Source: JAWKWA01 sp041397765
GTDB lineage: Bacteria > Pseudomonadota > Alphaproteobacteria > Rhizobiales > Hyphomicrobiaceae
Assembly: GCA_041397765.1 (NCBI GenBank)
Contig: JAWKWA010000014.1
Location: forward strand, 1-64,000
Direction of reading: 5' to 3'
DNA length: 64,000 nt
In this document: piece after piece, positions 18,066 to 25,753 of the stretch
Layout of the letters: each line of letters begins with the position of its first letter
How positions within the stretch are numbered: the first letter of the stretch is position 1
Translations under genes and position numbers: made by a program
Notes under the pieces: generated by a model
Seen by the model: the letters and a program-made list of their open reading frames with translations, nothing else
Told to the model about the DNA's origin: nothing
Database searches by the model: none

Positions 18066-19259
18066 CTATTCGGCGGCCGAGAGCATGCCCGGCTGGAGGC
18101 CGTGGGACCAGGAATAGCCCGATCGCGCCAGCTCGTAGCCGACCTGGTAGAGGCCGGCCATATAGTCGGGATCGAAGGGCTCGCTGCTCTTGGCGTCGAA
18201 GCCCGGCGGGATGGCGGCGATGTTGAAGCCGATGCCAGCCGCCTCGGCATGGCTCTGCAGGCGGGCGACGTCGCCGTTCCACTGGCTGAGGATCAGCGTC
18301 GAAAGCGAGCGCTTGGCGATGGCGAAGGTGGTCGGCTTCACCGGCTCGTAGGTCGGCCCGGATTTGCCGTTGGTGATGACATAGAGCTCGCGATCGGAGG
18401 AGACGATGCCCCTGCCGCCTGCCTTCAGCACGGCCTCGGAGAGGAAGAAGACCTCGGCCGTGGTGCCGCCGTCGACATGCATCTCGTCATGCAGGCCGCC
18501 CGCCGCCTCGACATTGATGAAGACGGGCGGGAAGACGCCGGGGATCGAGGCCGTCGCGAGGAGGACGTCGCGGAAGAGCTGCTTGGCGCCGGGGTGGCGG
18601 CTGGCGGCGATGGCGCCCATGTCCCAGATCACCGGGCGCTCGGCGTCGAGGTTCGTCGTGCCGATCAGCAGGCGCCGGCCCTTGCTGTGCTCGGCGGCGA
18701 TCTCGGCCAGCACCTCGTCGGTGACGAACTCGTCGATCAGCTCCTTGAACTTGCTGGTCTCGGTGATGGCGATGCCGCCGAACAGGCCGGCGAGTATCTG
18801 CGGCGTGACGAGTTCGCTGGTCCGGTAGGTGGTGTAGAGCCTCTCGAGAACCGGATCGTATTTCGGGCCGAGAAAGGCGAAGGGGGCGATGAGACCACCG
18901 GTGCTGATACCGGTCACGACCTCGAACTGAGGCCGCGTGCCGGCCGCAGTCCAGCCGGCGAGGAAGCCGGCGCCGAAAGCGCCGTTGCTGCCACCGCCCG
19001 ACAGGGCAAGGAAGGCGATGGGCCGGCCGCCGCTCAACAGATAGGGACGTGTCGTGGCAATCTGGTGACGGCGGAGCGCAACGGCCTCTTGGAGATGGGG
19101 GGGCAGCGCGTCGCCCCAATAGCGAACATGGGGCAGGTCGGGGACGACGGCCGTTTCCGCATAGGCCTCGGGCACGGGATTGCGCATGATGGTGCCGGCG
19201 CAACCGCCGAGGGCGAGCGCGGCCAGCACTGCCAATGCCACTACCAGACGCCGTGCCAC
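18066..19259 (-). CDS. Patatin-like phospholipase lipoprotein
   Basis: This 397-residue protein has a signal peptide with lipobox LGGC (Cys20). The patatin catalytic elements are complete: oxyanion loop SGGGSNGAFG (87-96), nucleophile Ser119 in GISTGG and the dyad Asp in VDGG (about 262). It should be a membrane-anchored lipid acyl hydrolase exposed to the periplasm. It starts at GTG 19259 behind a G-rich Shine-Dalgarno. It is divergent from the SLOG-like gene; nothing links them functionally. Confidence 0.9.
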   Translation of the reverse strand: MARRLVVALAVLAALALGGCAGTIMRNPVPEAYAETAVVPDLPHVRYWGDALPPHLQEAVALRRHQIATTRPYLLSGGRPIAFLALSGGGSNGAFGAGFLAGWTAAGTRPQFEVVTGISTGGLIAPFAFLGPKYDPVLERLYTTYRTSELVTPQILAGLFGGIAITETSKFKELIDEFVTDEVLAEIAAEHSKGRRLLIGTTNLDAERPVIWDMGAIAASRHPGAKQLFRDVLLATASIPGVFPPVFINVEAAGGLHDEMHVDGGTTAEVFFLSEAVLKAGGRGIVSSDRELYVITNGKSGPTYEPVKPTTFAIAKRSLSTLILSQWNGDVARLQSHAEAAGIGFNIAAIPPGFDAKSSEPFDPDYMAGLYQVGYELARSGYSWSHGLQPGMLSAAE

Positions 19260-19505
19260 TCAAGCCCCCCAGAGGACCTTTCGCATGGAATGCCGGCTCG
19301 TGCGCGGGCGGTCCGGCGGCAGCTTACGCGAGGCTGGCCATGCCGCCAATGGGGCCGAGGATTTCCCGCCGCCGATGTCGCATCCGGGTAACAGCCATGG
19401 CGGCAGGCGATGGCTGACGCGCTTGCCTTCGGCCCGCTGCGGCGGGAAGGTGAGAGGCTGCCCCTCCATGCTCGTGGCCAGGAGCCGAGCGCGCCGGAGA
19501 CCCAG

Positions 19506-20096
19506 ATGTACCGACTTGCCATCGTCTTCACCGGTCACATGATCGACCTGCCCGGTCGTGACCGGCCGCGCTTCCCGGCCCGCATCGAGGCGCTGGCCGA
19601 AGACGTCATCAAGCGCGTGGTCGGTGCCCGCAGCGCCGCATGCGACGGCGACGTCGTCGGGATCGCCAGCGGAGCGCGGGGCGGCGACATCCTGTTCCTG
19701 GAGATCTGCCGCGATCTCGCCCTCGACACCCGCATGGTGCTGCCCGAGCCGGTCGAGGACTTCATCGCCCACTCGGTCGACGGCGTCCCGAGCGGGGAAT
19801 GGGTCGCGCGGTTCCAGGACCTGTGGAATGCCCATGGTGCCGGCGAGCGCGAGGTGATCGGCGCCGATCGGTCGAGGCCCGCGGTCAATATCTATGACGC
19901 CTGCAATCGGCGGTCGCTGGAGCTTGCAGGCGAACTCGCCAAGGAGGTCAGGCTGCTCGCCTATTGGAACGGCGAAGGGGGGGACGGCGCCGGCGGCACG
20001 CAGTCCTTCGTCGATCTCGTCGAGGCCGCCGGCGGCGAGGTCGACCGGATCGATGCGGGCGAGCTGTTACGCCGGGCAGCCGAGGCGGGGATCTGA
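19506..20096 (+). CDS. Small SLOG-like nucleotide-binding domain protein, uncharacterised
   Basis: This 196-residue cytosolic protein has a Rossmann-like pattern: VFTGHMIDLPGR at 7-18, GIASGARGGD at 52-61, then VLPEPVEDF. These features recall the GxSGxxGGD phosphate-binding pattern of SLOG-type domains, which I associate with C-terminal modules of large TPR or cyclase proteins. Here it stands alone. GGAGA five bases before ATG 19506 supports this start over one at 19410. Function is unknown; nucleotide or ADP-ribose-type ligand binding is speculation. Confidence 0.75.
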   Translation: MYRLAIVFTGHMIDLPGRDRPRFPARIEALAEDVIKRVVGARSAACDGDVVGIASGARGGDILFLEICRDLALDTRMVLPEPVEDFIAHSVDGVPSGEWVARFQDLWNAHGAGEREVIGADRSRPAVNIYDACNRRSLELAGELAKEVRLLAYWNGEGGDGAGGTQSFVDLVEAAGGEVDRIDAGELLRRAAEAGI

Positions 20097-20227
20097 GCGG
20101 CCGCTCCCCGAAGTGTTGGCGCGGCCGATAGCGGGGTCAGATCAATCGGGATCAGGAGCCCGCTCCAGGTTGTTGATTTCGAGCCCATCCCGACGGCGAG
20201 ACTGTTTCCACTTCGCCTGAACGTGCT

Positions 20228-21517
20228 CTATCGGACGTGATGCTTCAGGCGTCGATGCTCGGCGACCGCCCTGATCTGATTGCCGATCTCGGGATAGCTC
20301 ATCTGCAGGCGCTGGAAATCGTCGCGGCCGAGCTTCAGGAGGCGGACGCGCGAGGCCGCCACATAGGTACGCTCGGTCACGCGATGGTCGAGCATCTCGA
20401 ATTCGCCGAAGAACTCGCCGGTCCCCAGATCGACATCGTCCTCGGGCGAGGTGGCGCGCACGCGGCCGCTGGCGATGAAATAGACGCCGTCGACCGAGGT
20501 GCCACGCGGCAGGATCTCCCATTGCGGGGGATAGTTGTGGGCATGCAGGTAGCGCATGATCTCGCCGACGCTCTGGGCCTCGAGGGCCGAGAACAGCGGG
20601 ATCTTCGACAGCATCGACCAGGTCAGCACGAAATCGCGGCGGCCGACCTCCTGGCTGAAGCCGGTGGCGATGATGGCGATCGGCAAAGCCAGCACGATGA
20701 GACCCGAGAGCATGACGAGGCCGGCGAAGACACGGCCGGCCGCCGTCACCGGCGCGACGTCGCCGTAGCCGACTGTCGTCAGCGTCACGATGGCCCACCA
20801 GGCGGCCTCGGGGATGCTGCCGAAATGCTCCGGCTGGACGTGGCGCTCGAGGAAATACATGCCGGACGCGGCAAAGAGCAGCGCCGCCATGACGAGCAGC
20901 AGGGCCGCCATCAGCGCGCGCCGCTCGTTGGCGAGGACCCGCACCAGCGTGTGCAGGGCCGGCGAGTAGCGGGCGAGCTTCAGGAAGCGCAGCAGGCGGA
21001 AGACGCGGATGAAGCGCAGGTCGATCGAGGCGATGATGCCGAGATAGAAGGGCAGGATGGCGAGCAGGTCGATGACGAGCGAGGGCCAGCTCGCATAGCG
21101 CAGCCGCGCCCGCCATGGCGGCAGCGAGCGCAGGAAGGAGATCTCCACCGAGCTCCAGATGCGCGCCGCATATTCGATGGTGAAGACGATCACCGAGAAG
21201 ACCTCGAAGGCCCAGAGCCAGGGCCCCCATGCGTGCTCGATCGCCGGCACCGTGTCGATGACGAAGGCGATGATGTTGGCGACGATGAGGAAGACGAGGA
21301 AGTATTCGACCACGGTCGAGAGAAGGTCCTCGCCGCGTCCTCCCTCCAGCACCTCCGAGGTGCGCCGACGCAGCGCCTGGCGACGTGGTGCCGATCGAGC
21401 CCAATAGTCGCCGAGGCGGCCGAGCAGACCGGCCGCTCCCGTCGGGGCCGGTGATGCGGCGCCCGAGGCGGCGGTCTCCCCACCGGCACCCTCACCTTGC
21501 CTCGATATGTCGGTCAT
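20228..21517 (-). CDS. Cyclic-nucleotide-gated type potassium channel
   Basis: This 429-residue membrane protein has six transmembrane segments. S4 carries spaced arginines (RFIRVFRLLRFLKLARY), the pore has the K+ selectivity filter TVGYGD (about 247-252), and a C-terminal cyclic-nucleotide-binding fold covers about 300-420 (GEFFGEFEML ... SRVRLLKL). The architecture matches bacterial MlotiK1-like channels. The phosphate-binding cassette is not canonical, so ligand binding needs testing. No obvious cyclase is adjacent. Confidence 0.9.
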   Translation of the reverse strand: MTDISRQGEGAGGETAASGAASPAPTGAAGLLGRLGDYWARSAPRRQALRRRTSEVLEGGRGEDLLSTVVEYFLVFLIVANIIAFVIDTVPAIEHAWGPWLWAFEVFSVIVFTIEYAARIWSSVEISFLRSLPPWRARLRYASWPSLVIDLLAILPFYLGIIASIDLRFIRVFRLLRFLKLARYSPALHTLVRVLANERRALMAALLLVMAALLFAASGMYFLERHVQPEHFGSIPEAAWWAIVTLTTVGYGDVAPVTAAGRVFAGLVMLSGLIVLALPIAIIATGFSQEVGRRDFVLTWSMLSKIPLFSALEAQSVGEIMRYLHAHNYPPQWEILPRGTSVDGVYFIASGRVRATSPEDDVDLGTGEFFGEFEMLDHRVTERTYVAASRVRLLKLGRDDFQRLQMSYPEIGNQIRAVAEHRRLKHHVR

Positions 21518-21714
21518 CGCGCGCGTGCCCCGTCAAAGCTTGCCGGGACGACGTGAAAGACCGGCCGGGCGATCCGCCCGGTCCCCCATCGCCGGCAGGT
21601 CGGCATCCTATCGGCCGGCGGGCGGGCGGAAAAGTGGCGTGCACGCGATGAGTTAAGCCGGGTGGTGCGCAAGGGGCCGCCGGCAGGGCGCGCCGCGGGG
21701 CCGGCCGCCTGACC

Positions 21715-22083
21715 TCAGGCGATGACCGCAAGGCCGAGCCCGAGCGCGAGCAGCATGGCGCCGCCGACGGCGAAATACATGGCGAACTCGAGATAGGCCG
21801 CCTTGAGGATGCGACCGATCACGCGCTGGGCGACCGCCTCGACCGGCCGGTCGCGCTCCTCGAGCATGATCCAGACCTCGGTCTTGCGGTAGGGCACGTT
21901 CAGGGCATTGGCTGCCTTCAGGAGCAGCACGGCGCAGATCAGCAGCGCGCCCATGCCGGCCGCCTTCAGCGCGACGGGGGGATGATCGAGGAAGCCGGCG
22001 GTGAATGTGAAGACGGCGAGCGCCGCGAACGAGCAGCCGCGCGCCACGGAGAGCTGGGCGAGATCCTCGATATGTCGGGCCAT
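21715..22083 (-). CDS. Uncharacterised membrane protein
   Basis: This 122-residue protein has three hydrophobic segments (about 18-40, 42-62, 95-120) separated by a polar stretch KTEVWIMLEERDRPVEAVAQ. I do not recognise the family. ATG 22083 is chosen because the preceding 12 residues of a longer reading look unnatural. It lies between the K+ channel and another small membrane gene on the same strand. Confidence 0.6.
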   Translation of the reverse strand: MARHIEDLAQLSVARGCSFAALAVFTFTAGFLDHPPVALKAAGMGALLICAVLLLKAANALNVPYRKTEVWIMLEERDRPVEAVAQRVIGRILKAAYLEFAMYFAVGGAMLLALGLGLAVIA

Positions 22084-22327
22084 CGGTGGCGCCCCATTGC
22101 GTGTCGCCGAACAGGGCATGCGGACCGATCCCGGCGCATCCCCAAGGAGAACCTGTAGCAGGAACTTCCGATCCCTTGGAATTGCTCCGGCCGGTCAAGT
22201 TCTCGTCAAGTGACGTCAGCAGCGGGGGCAGCGGCACGAAATCGGCGCGCGACAGTGCCTCGGTCGCGCGCGGCAGGCGCATGGTCGAGCTGGGATCAGG
22301 CGGGGAGGACAATCGGGCGGTCGCCCG

Positions 22328-22720
22328 TCAGCCGGAGAGGCCGAGCAGCGCGAGGATGCTCGGCAGCGCCACCACGAAGGCGGCGCCGAGCCAGACCATC
22401 ATCGAGGTGGAATCGGTCTCCCCCCGCCCGGTCGCCCGCTCGAACAGCGCGGCGGCGACGCCGGAGATCAAGAGGCTGGCGACGCCGAGCAAGAGCGAGG
22501 TCAGATAGAACATCAGCAGCGGCGAGGAGACGAAGAAGGTCGGCGCGAAAGGCCGCAGCACGATGAAGGCCGGGTCGATGAACGGCGAGAACTGCATGCC
22601 GTTCAGCAGCGACAGCACGGCGATGCCGATCATGAGGCCGTCGCGGCGCATGATCTCGGTGCGTTCCTCGGGCGTCTCGCCCTCGCCGTGGCCGGGCTTG
22701 TCCTTGTCGTTCGTGCTCAT
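22328..22720 (-). CDS. Uncharacterised small membrane protein
   Basis: This 130-residue protein has a charged N-terminus rich in Lys/Glu and three hydrophobic segments (about 30-45, 65-92, 106-127). I do not recognise it. Its ATG overlaps the stop codon of the upstream YggT-like gene by one base (TGATG), so the two are translationally coupled and probably act at the same membrane site. Confidence 0.75.
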   Translation of the reverse strand: MSTNDKDKPGHGEGETPEERTEIMRRDGLMIGIAVLSLLNGMQFSPFIDPAFIVLRPFAPTFFVSSPLLMFYLTSLLLGVASLLISGVAAALFERATGRGETDSTSMMVWLGAAFVVALPSILALLGLSG

Positions 22721-23031
22721 CAGCCAGTCACCTTCGGCAGAAGCCCGAGCAGGCCGAAGCCGAGAAAGAGCGCCACGCGGAGCATGAGCAGCCAGACCGC
22801 AGCGAACAGCACCAGGAGATTGACGGGAATGAGCTTGGGCGTGATCCGCCCGACGAGCCGCACCACCCAGTCGGTGAGACCGCGGAAGGCCCGCCAGATC
22901 ACCTTGTCGCTGTCGGGGGGAAAGAACAGCGACAGCACGTAGCGCCCGAGCAGCGTGTACATGAGCGCCGCGAGAACGAGGTTCGGCACCTGGAAGAGAG
23001 GGGCCTGAAAGAGCAGGTCGCCAGCCGTCAT
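22720..23031 (-). CDS. YggT-like small membrane protein
   Basis: This 103-residue protein has two hydrophobic hairpin-like segments and the YggT-type middle motif RAFRGLTDWVVRLVGRITP followed by LIPVN. It is an integral membrane protein of uncertain role. It is coupled by TGATG to the next membrane gene. The Shine-Dalgarno before ATG 23031 is weak. Confidence 0.75.
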   Translation of the reverse strand: MTAGDLLFQAPLFQVPNLVLAALMYTLLGRYVLSLFFPPDSDKVIWRAFRGLTDWVVRLVGRITPKLIPVNLLVLFAAVWLLMLRVALFLGFGLLGLLPKVTG

Positions 23032-23135
23032 ACCGTTCAGTGCCCGTCCCGCAGGTTGATCCCTTCCGGCTGGCGGGACGAACGACTGTTGCGGAGCTCC
23101 CGCTGTCCTGCCGGCCGGCACTCTTGCAAAGCGAA

Positions 23136-23158
23136 GGGCGGGGCGCAAGGCCCCGCCC
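23136..23158 (-). terminator. Terminator after the symporter gene
   Basis: GGGCGGGGC (23136-23144) and GCCCCGCCC (23150-23158) pair perfectly around a 5-nt loop. On the minus strand the stem is followed by a T-containing stretch (TTCGCTTTG). It lies 30 bp past the symporter stop. Confidence 0.7.
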
Positions 23159-23188
23159 CCCTCAGGCTTCGATCGGCGCAAAGACCGA

Positions 23189-25195
23189 TCAGGTCTTCTC
23201 GGCGAGCACCATGTCGCCACGCGGACGGCGGATGTTGTCGATCATGTCCTGCAACTCCTGCGAGGGCGCAGGGGTCAACAGGCTGACGATCCACATCACC
23301 GCGAAGCCGACCGGCAGACCGAACAGCGCGGCGGAGATGTTCTTCACACCCCACCAGGTCGCGATCGACTGGGCATGCTTGTCGAGCGCGGCCCAGGCCG
23401 CGGTCTTGGCTGCTTCGTCGGCCGCAGATGCGTAGGCCGCCTTCAGCTCCTGATACTTGGCGGCAGCATCAGCGCTCGCATGCGACAGGAAGCTCCACGT
23501 CTCGTAGAAGTGCGGCGCGAAGTACCGCGTTCCGACGAGATAGTAGAGGCAGACGCCAAAGCCGGCGATCATGCCGAGCACGGCACCGGCCGAGTTGGCC
23601 CGCTTCCACCAGACGCCGAGCACGAGCGCCGGGAAGAGACCCGCCGCCGCCAGCGAGAAGGCCCAGGCGACCATCGAGAGGATGTCGGCGGGCTTGGTGC
23701 GGGCGGTCATCGCCGCGGCGAGCGCGACGAGGATGAGCAGGACGCGGGCGATCACGAGACGACGGCCGGTCGGCGCGTTCCGGTCGATCATCTTGTAGTA
23801 GATGTCGTGGGAGAGCGCGTTGGCGATCGCCAGCAGGAGGCCGTCGGCGGTGGAGAGCGCGGCGGCGAGACCACCGGCCGCGACGAGGCCGGAGATCACA
23901 TAGGGCATGCCCGCGATCTCGGGCGTCGAGATCACGACCACGTCGTTGTTGATGGCGAAGTCCTGGTGCCGGAGCTGGTGGACGAAGCTCGCCATGTCAC
24001 CCGTGTAACCGACCAGCTTCGCACAGGCGTCGCGAATGGCATCGACGGTCGTCGCGTCGACGCCGCAGATCTTGACGAGGCCGATATTGCCGTAGGTGTA
24101 GACCCACTGCGGCAGGCTCGCCAGCGTCTGGCCGATGACGTTGTTGTAGACTTCCAGCTTCGCGAACGCCGCATAGGCCGGCGCCGTGAAGTAGAGCAGG
24201 AAGATGAAGAACAGCGACCAGGCGACCGACTTGCGCGCCTCACGCACCGACGGGGTGGTGAAGTAGCGCATCAGGATGTGCGGCAGCGACGCCGTGCCGA
24301 CCATGAGGCAGAGGATCAGCCCGAAATAGTTGAGCGGATCGTAGTTCAGGAACGGTGTCAGATGCGGTTTCAGGGATTTCGCGTCGGCGAGCCCTGTCGC
24401 GATCATCTGGCCCTCGCGGGCGGTGATGTCCTGCAGCGCCTGACCATAGGTGAGCTGCGGGATCGGCAGGCCGTATTTCTGGGTCGACAGGACGACGACC
24501 GGGATGAGGTAGGCGACGATCAGCACGATGTACTGGGCGACCTGCGTCCAGGTGACGGCCTTCATGCCGCCGAGCATGGAGCAGATCAGGATGCCGATCA
24601 GGCCGACGAACACCGCGACCTGGAAGTCGATGCCGAGGAAGCGCGAGGCGATGATGCCGGTCGCGTAGATCTGTGCCGTCACATAGGTGAACGAGCAGCA
24701 GATCAGCACCACGACGCCGATGAAGCGCGCGAAGTTGCCGCCGAAGCGCTCCGACAGGAAGTCCGGAACGGTGTAGGCGCCGAACTTGCGCAGATAGGGC
24801 GCGATCAGCACGGCAACGAGCACGTAGCCACCGGTCCAGCCGAGCACGAAGGCGAGGCCGTCATAGCCGAGGGCATAGAGCGTGCCGGCCATGCCGACGA
24901 AGGAGGCGCCCGACATCCAGTCGGCGCCCGTCGCCATGCCGTTGTAGAAGGCAGGCACGCGACGGCCGGCGACATAGTACTCGCCCACCTGCATGGTGCG
25001 GGTGATGATGCCGATGAAGGCATAGACCGCCAGTGTCAGGAAGACGAAGAGGTAGCCGATGATCTTGTTCGGCACACCCATCTGCTCGAGGATGGCGAGC
25101 AGCACGACGAACAGGAAGAACCCGCCCGTATAATAGCCGTAGATCTTGCCAAGATTGCTGACAAAATCGCCGGAAGCCTTGCTTTCCGTAGCCAT
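23189..25195 (-). CDS. Sodium:solute symporter (acetate/organic-acid permease type)
   Basis: This 668-residue SSS-family carrier has about 13-14 membrane helices. It has the family region GEYYVAGRRVPAFYNGMATG followed by ADWMSGASF near the N-terminus. A polar insertion around 590-625 (Ala/Lys-rich) lies before the last helix, making it longer than ActP. It is encoded directly after the small subunit DUF4212, a recurrent pair in which both are thought to form the symporter. GGGGGAGCAA precedes ATG 25195. Acetate or a similar monocarboxylate is the usual suggestion for the family. Confidence 0.93.
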   Translation of the reverse strand: MATESKASGDFVSNLGKIYGYYTGGFFLFVVLLAILEQMGVPNKIIGYLFVFLTLAVYAFIGIITRTMQVGEYYVAGRRVPAFYNGMATGADWMSGASFVGMAGTLYALGYDGLAFVLGWTGGYVLVAVLIAPYLRKFGAYTVPDFLSERFGGNFARFIGVVVLICCSFTYVTAQIYATGIIASRFLGIDFQVAVFVGLIGILICSMLGGMKAVTWTQVAQYIVLIVAYLIPVVVLSTQKYGLPIPQLTYGQALQDITAREGQMIATGLADAKSLKPHLTPFLNYDPLNYFGLILCLMVGTASLPHILMRYFTTPSVREARKSVAWSLFFIFLLYFTAPAYAAFAKLEVYNNVIGQTLASLPQWVYTYGNIGLVKICGVDATTVDAIRDACAKLVGYTGDMASFVHQLRHQDFAINNDVVVISTPEIAGMPYVISGLVAAGGLAAALSTADGLLLAIANALSHDIYYKMIDRNAPTGRRLVIARVLLILVALAAAMTARTKPADILSMVAWAFSLAAAGLFPALVLGVWWKRANSAGAVLGMIAGFGVCLYYLVGTRYFAPHFYETWSFLSHASADAAAKYQELKAAYASAADEAAKTAAWAALDKHAQSIATWWGVKNISAALFGLPVGFAVMWIVSLLTPAPSQELQDMIDNIRRPRGDMVLAEKT

Positions 25196-25210
25196 TTGCT
25201 CCCCCAGCCC

Positions 25211-25459
25211 TCAGTCCTCGGCCATGCCGCTGTCGCGGTCGATGGCGTCCTGGCGCGATGCGAAGAAGAACAGCATCAGCACGAACACGATCAGCGAGCC
25301 CTGCGCGGCCATGTAGAAGCCGAGCGGGAAGCCCGCGATCACGATCTCGTTGAGCTGCTTGACGAAATAGTGGATGCCGTAGCCGAAAATCAGCCAGATG
25401 ATGAGCATCGCCCACATCAGGCCTTTCGTCCGGCTCCAATGACGTTCTGTCTCGTTCAC
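25211..25459 (-). CDS. DUF4212 family symporter small subunit
   Basis: This 82-residue protein has two hydrophobic segments (about 14-33, 43-65) and the DUF4212 pattern YGIHYFVKQLNEI ... GFPLGFYMAAQGS. It starts at GTG 25459, with GGGAGGAA about ten bases upstream. It lies 15 bp before the symporter and almost certainly shares its transcript. Confidence 0.9.
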   Translation of the reverse strand: MNETERHWSRTKGLMWAMLIIWLIFGYGIHYFVKQLNEIVIAGFPLGFYMAAQGSLIVFVLMLFFFASRQDAIDRDSGMAED

Positions 25460-25753
25460 AGTGAAAATTCCTCCCTCGAGGCCTCTGGACGTCGAATGCG
25501 TTCCAAAGGGCGGACGGATTCCAACTCGGTGGTCATCCTCCCCCTGTCTGCCAGATTAGGCACTCGTTCACCCTCTTCCAATCGAGACCATCGTCGAACC
25601 CGGCCGGGGAAATATTGCTGCAACGCAATGAAATTGACGCAATGCGGGATTGACGGCGGTCAACCTTGCGGGCAGTCGTGACGGTAGACTTGCGCCACCT
25701 GTCCCGTGCCGCGCCGGCAAGGGGGCGGAGGCTCGGCCGGGGAGGTGCCAGAC
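25460..25753. other. Divergent promoter region with FixK/FNR-type box
   Basis: This 294-bp gap separates the symporter operon from the exonuclease-CBS-DUF294 fusion. It carries the dyad described at 25650-25663 and a second small dyad ATTG-ACG-CAAT at 25633-25643. No gene. Confidence 0.6.
25650..25663. promoter_or_regulatory. Candidate FNR/FixK-family binding site
   Basis: TTGAC-GGCG-GTCAA is a perfect dyad matching the TTGAY-N4-RTCAA consensus of Crp/Fnr-type regulators (FixK, FnrL). Its centre is about 97 bp upstream of the DUF294-fusion start and about 197 bp from the DUF4212 start. It suggests oxygen- or redox-linked control of one or both units. Confidence 0.5.

Noticed and set aside
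23375..25681. Plus-strand open frame of 768 codons opposite the symporter
   Set aside because: The symporter on the minus strand has full family motifs and membrane segments; the opposite frame has none.
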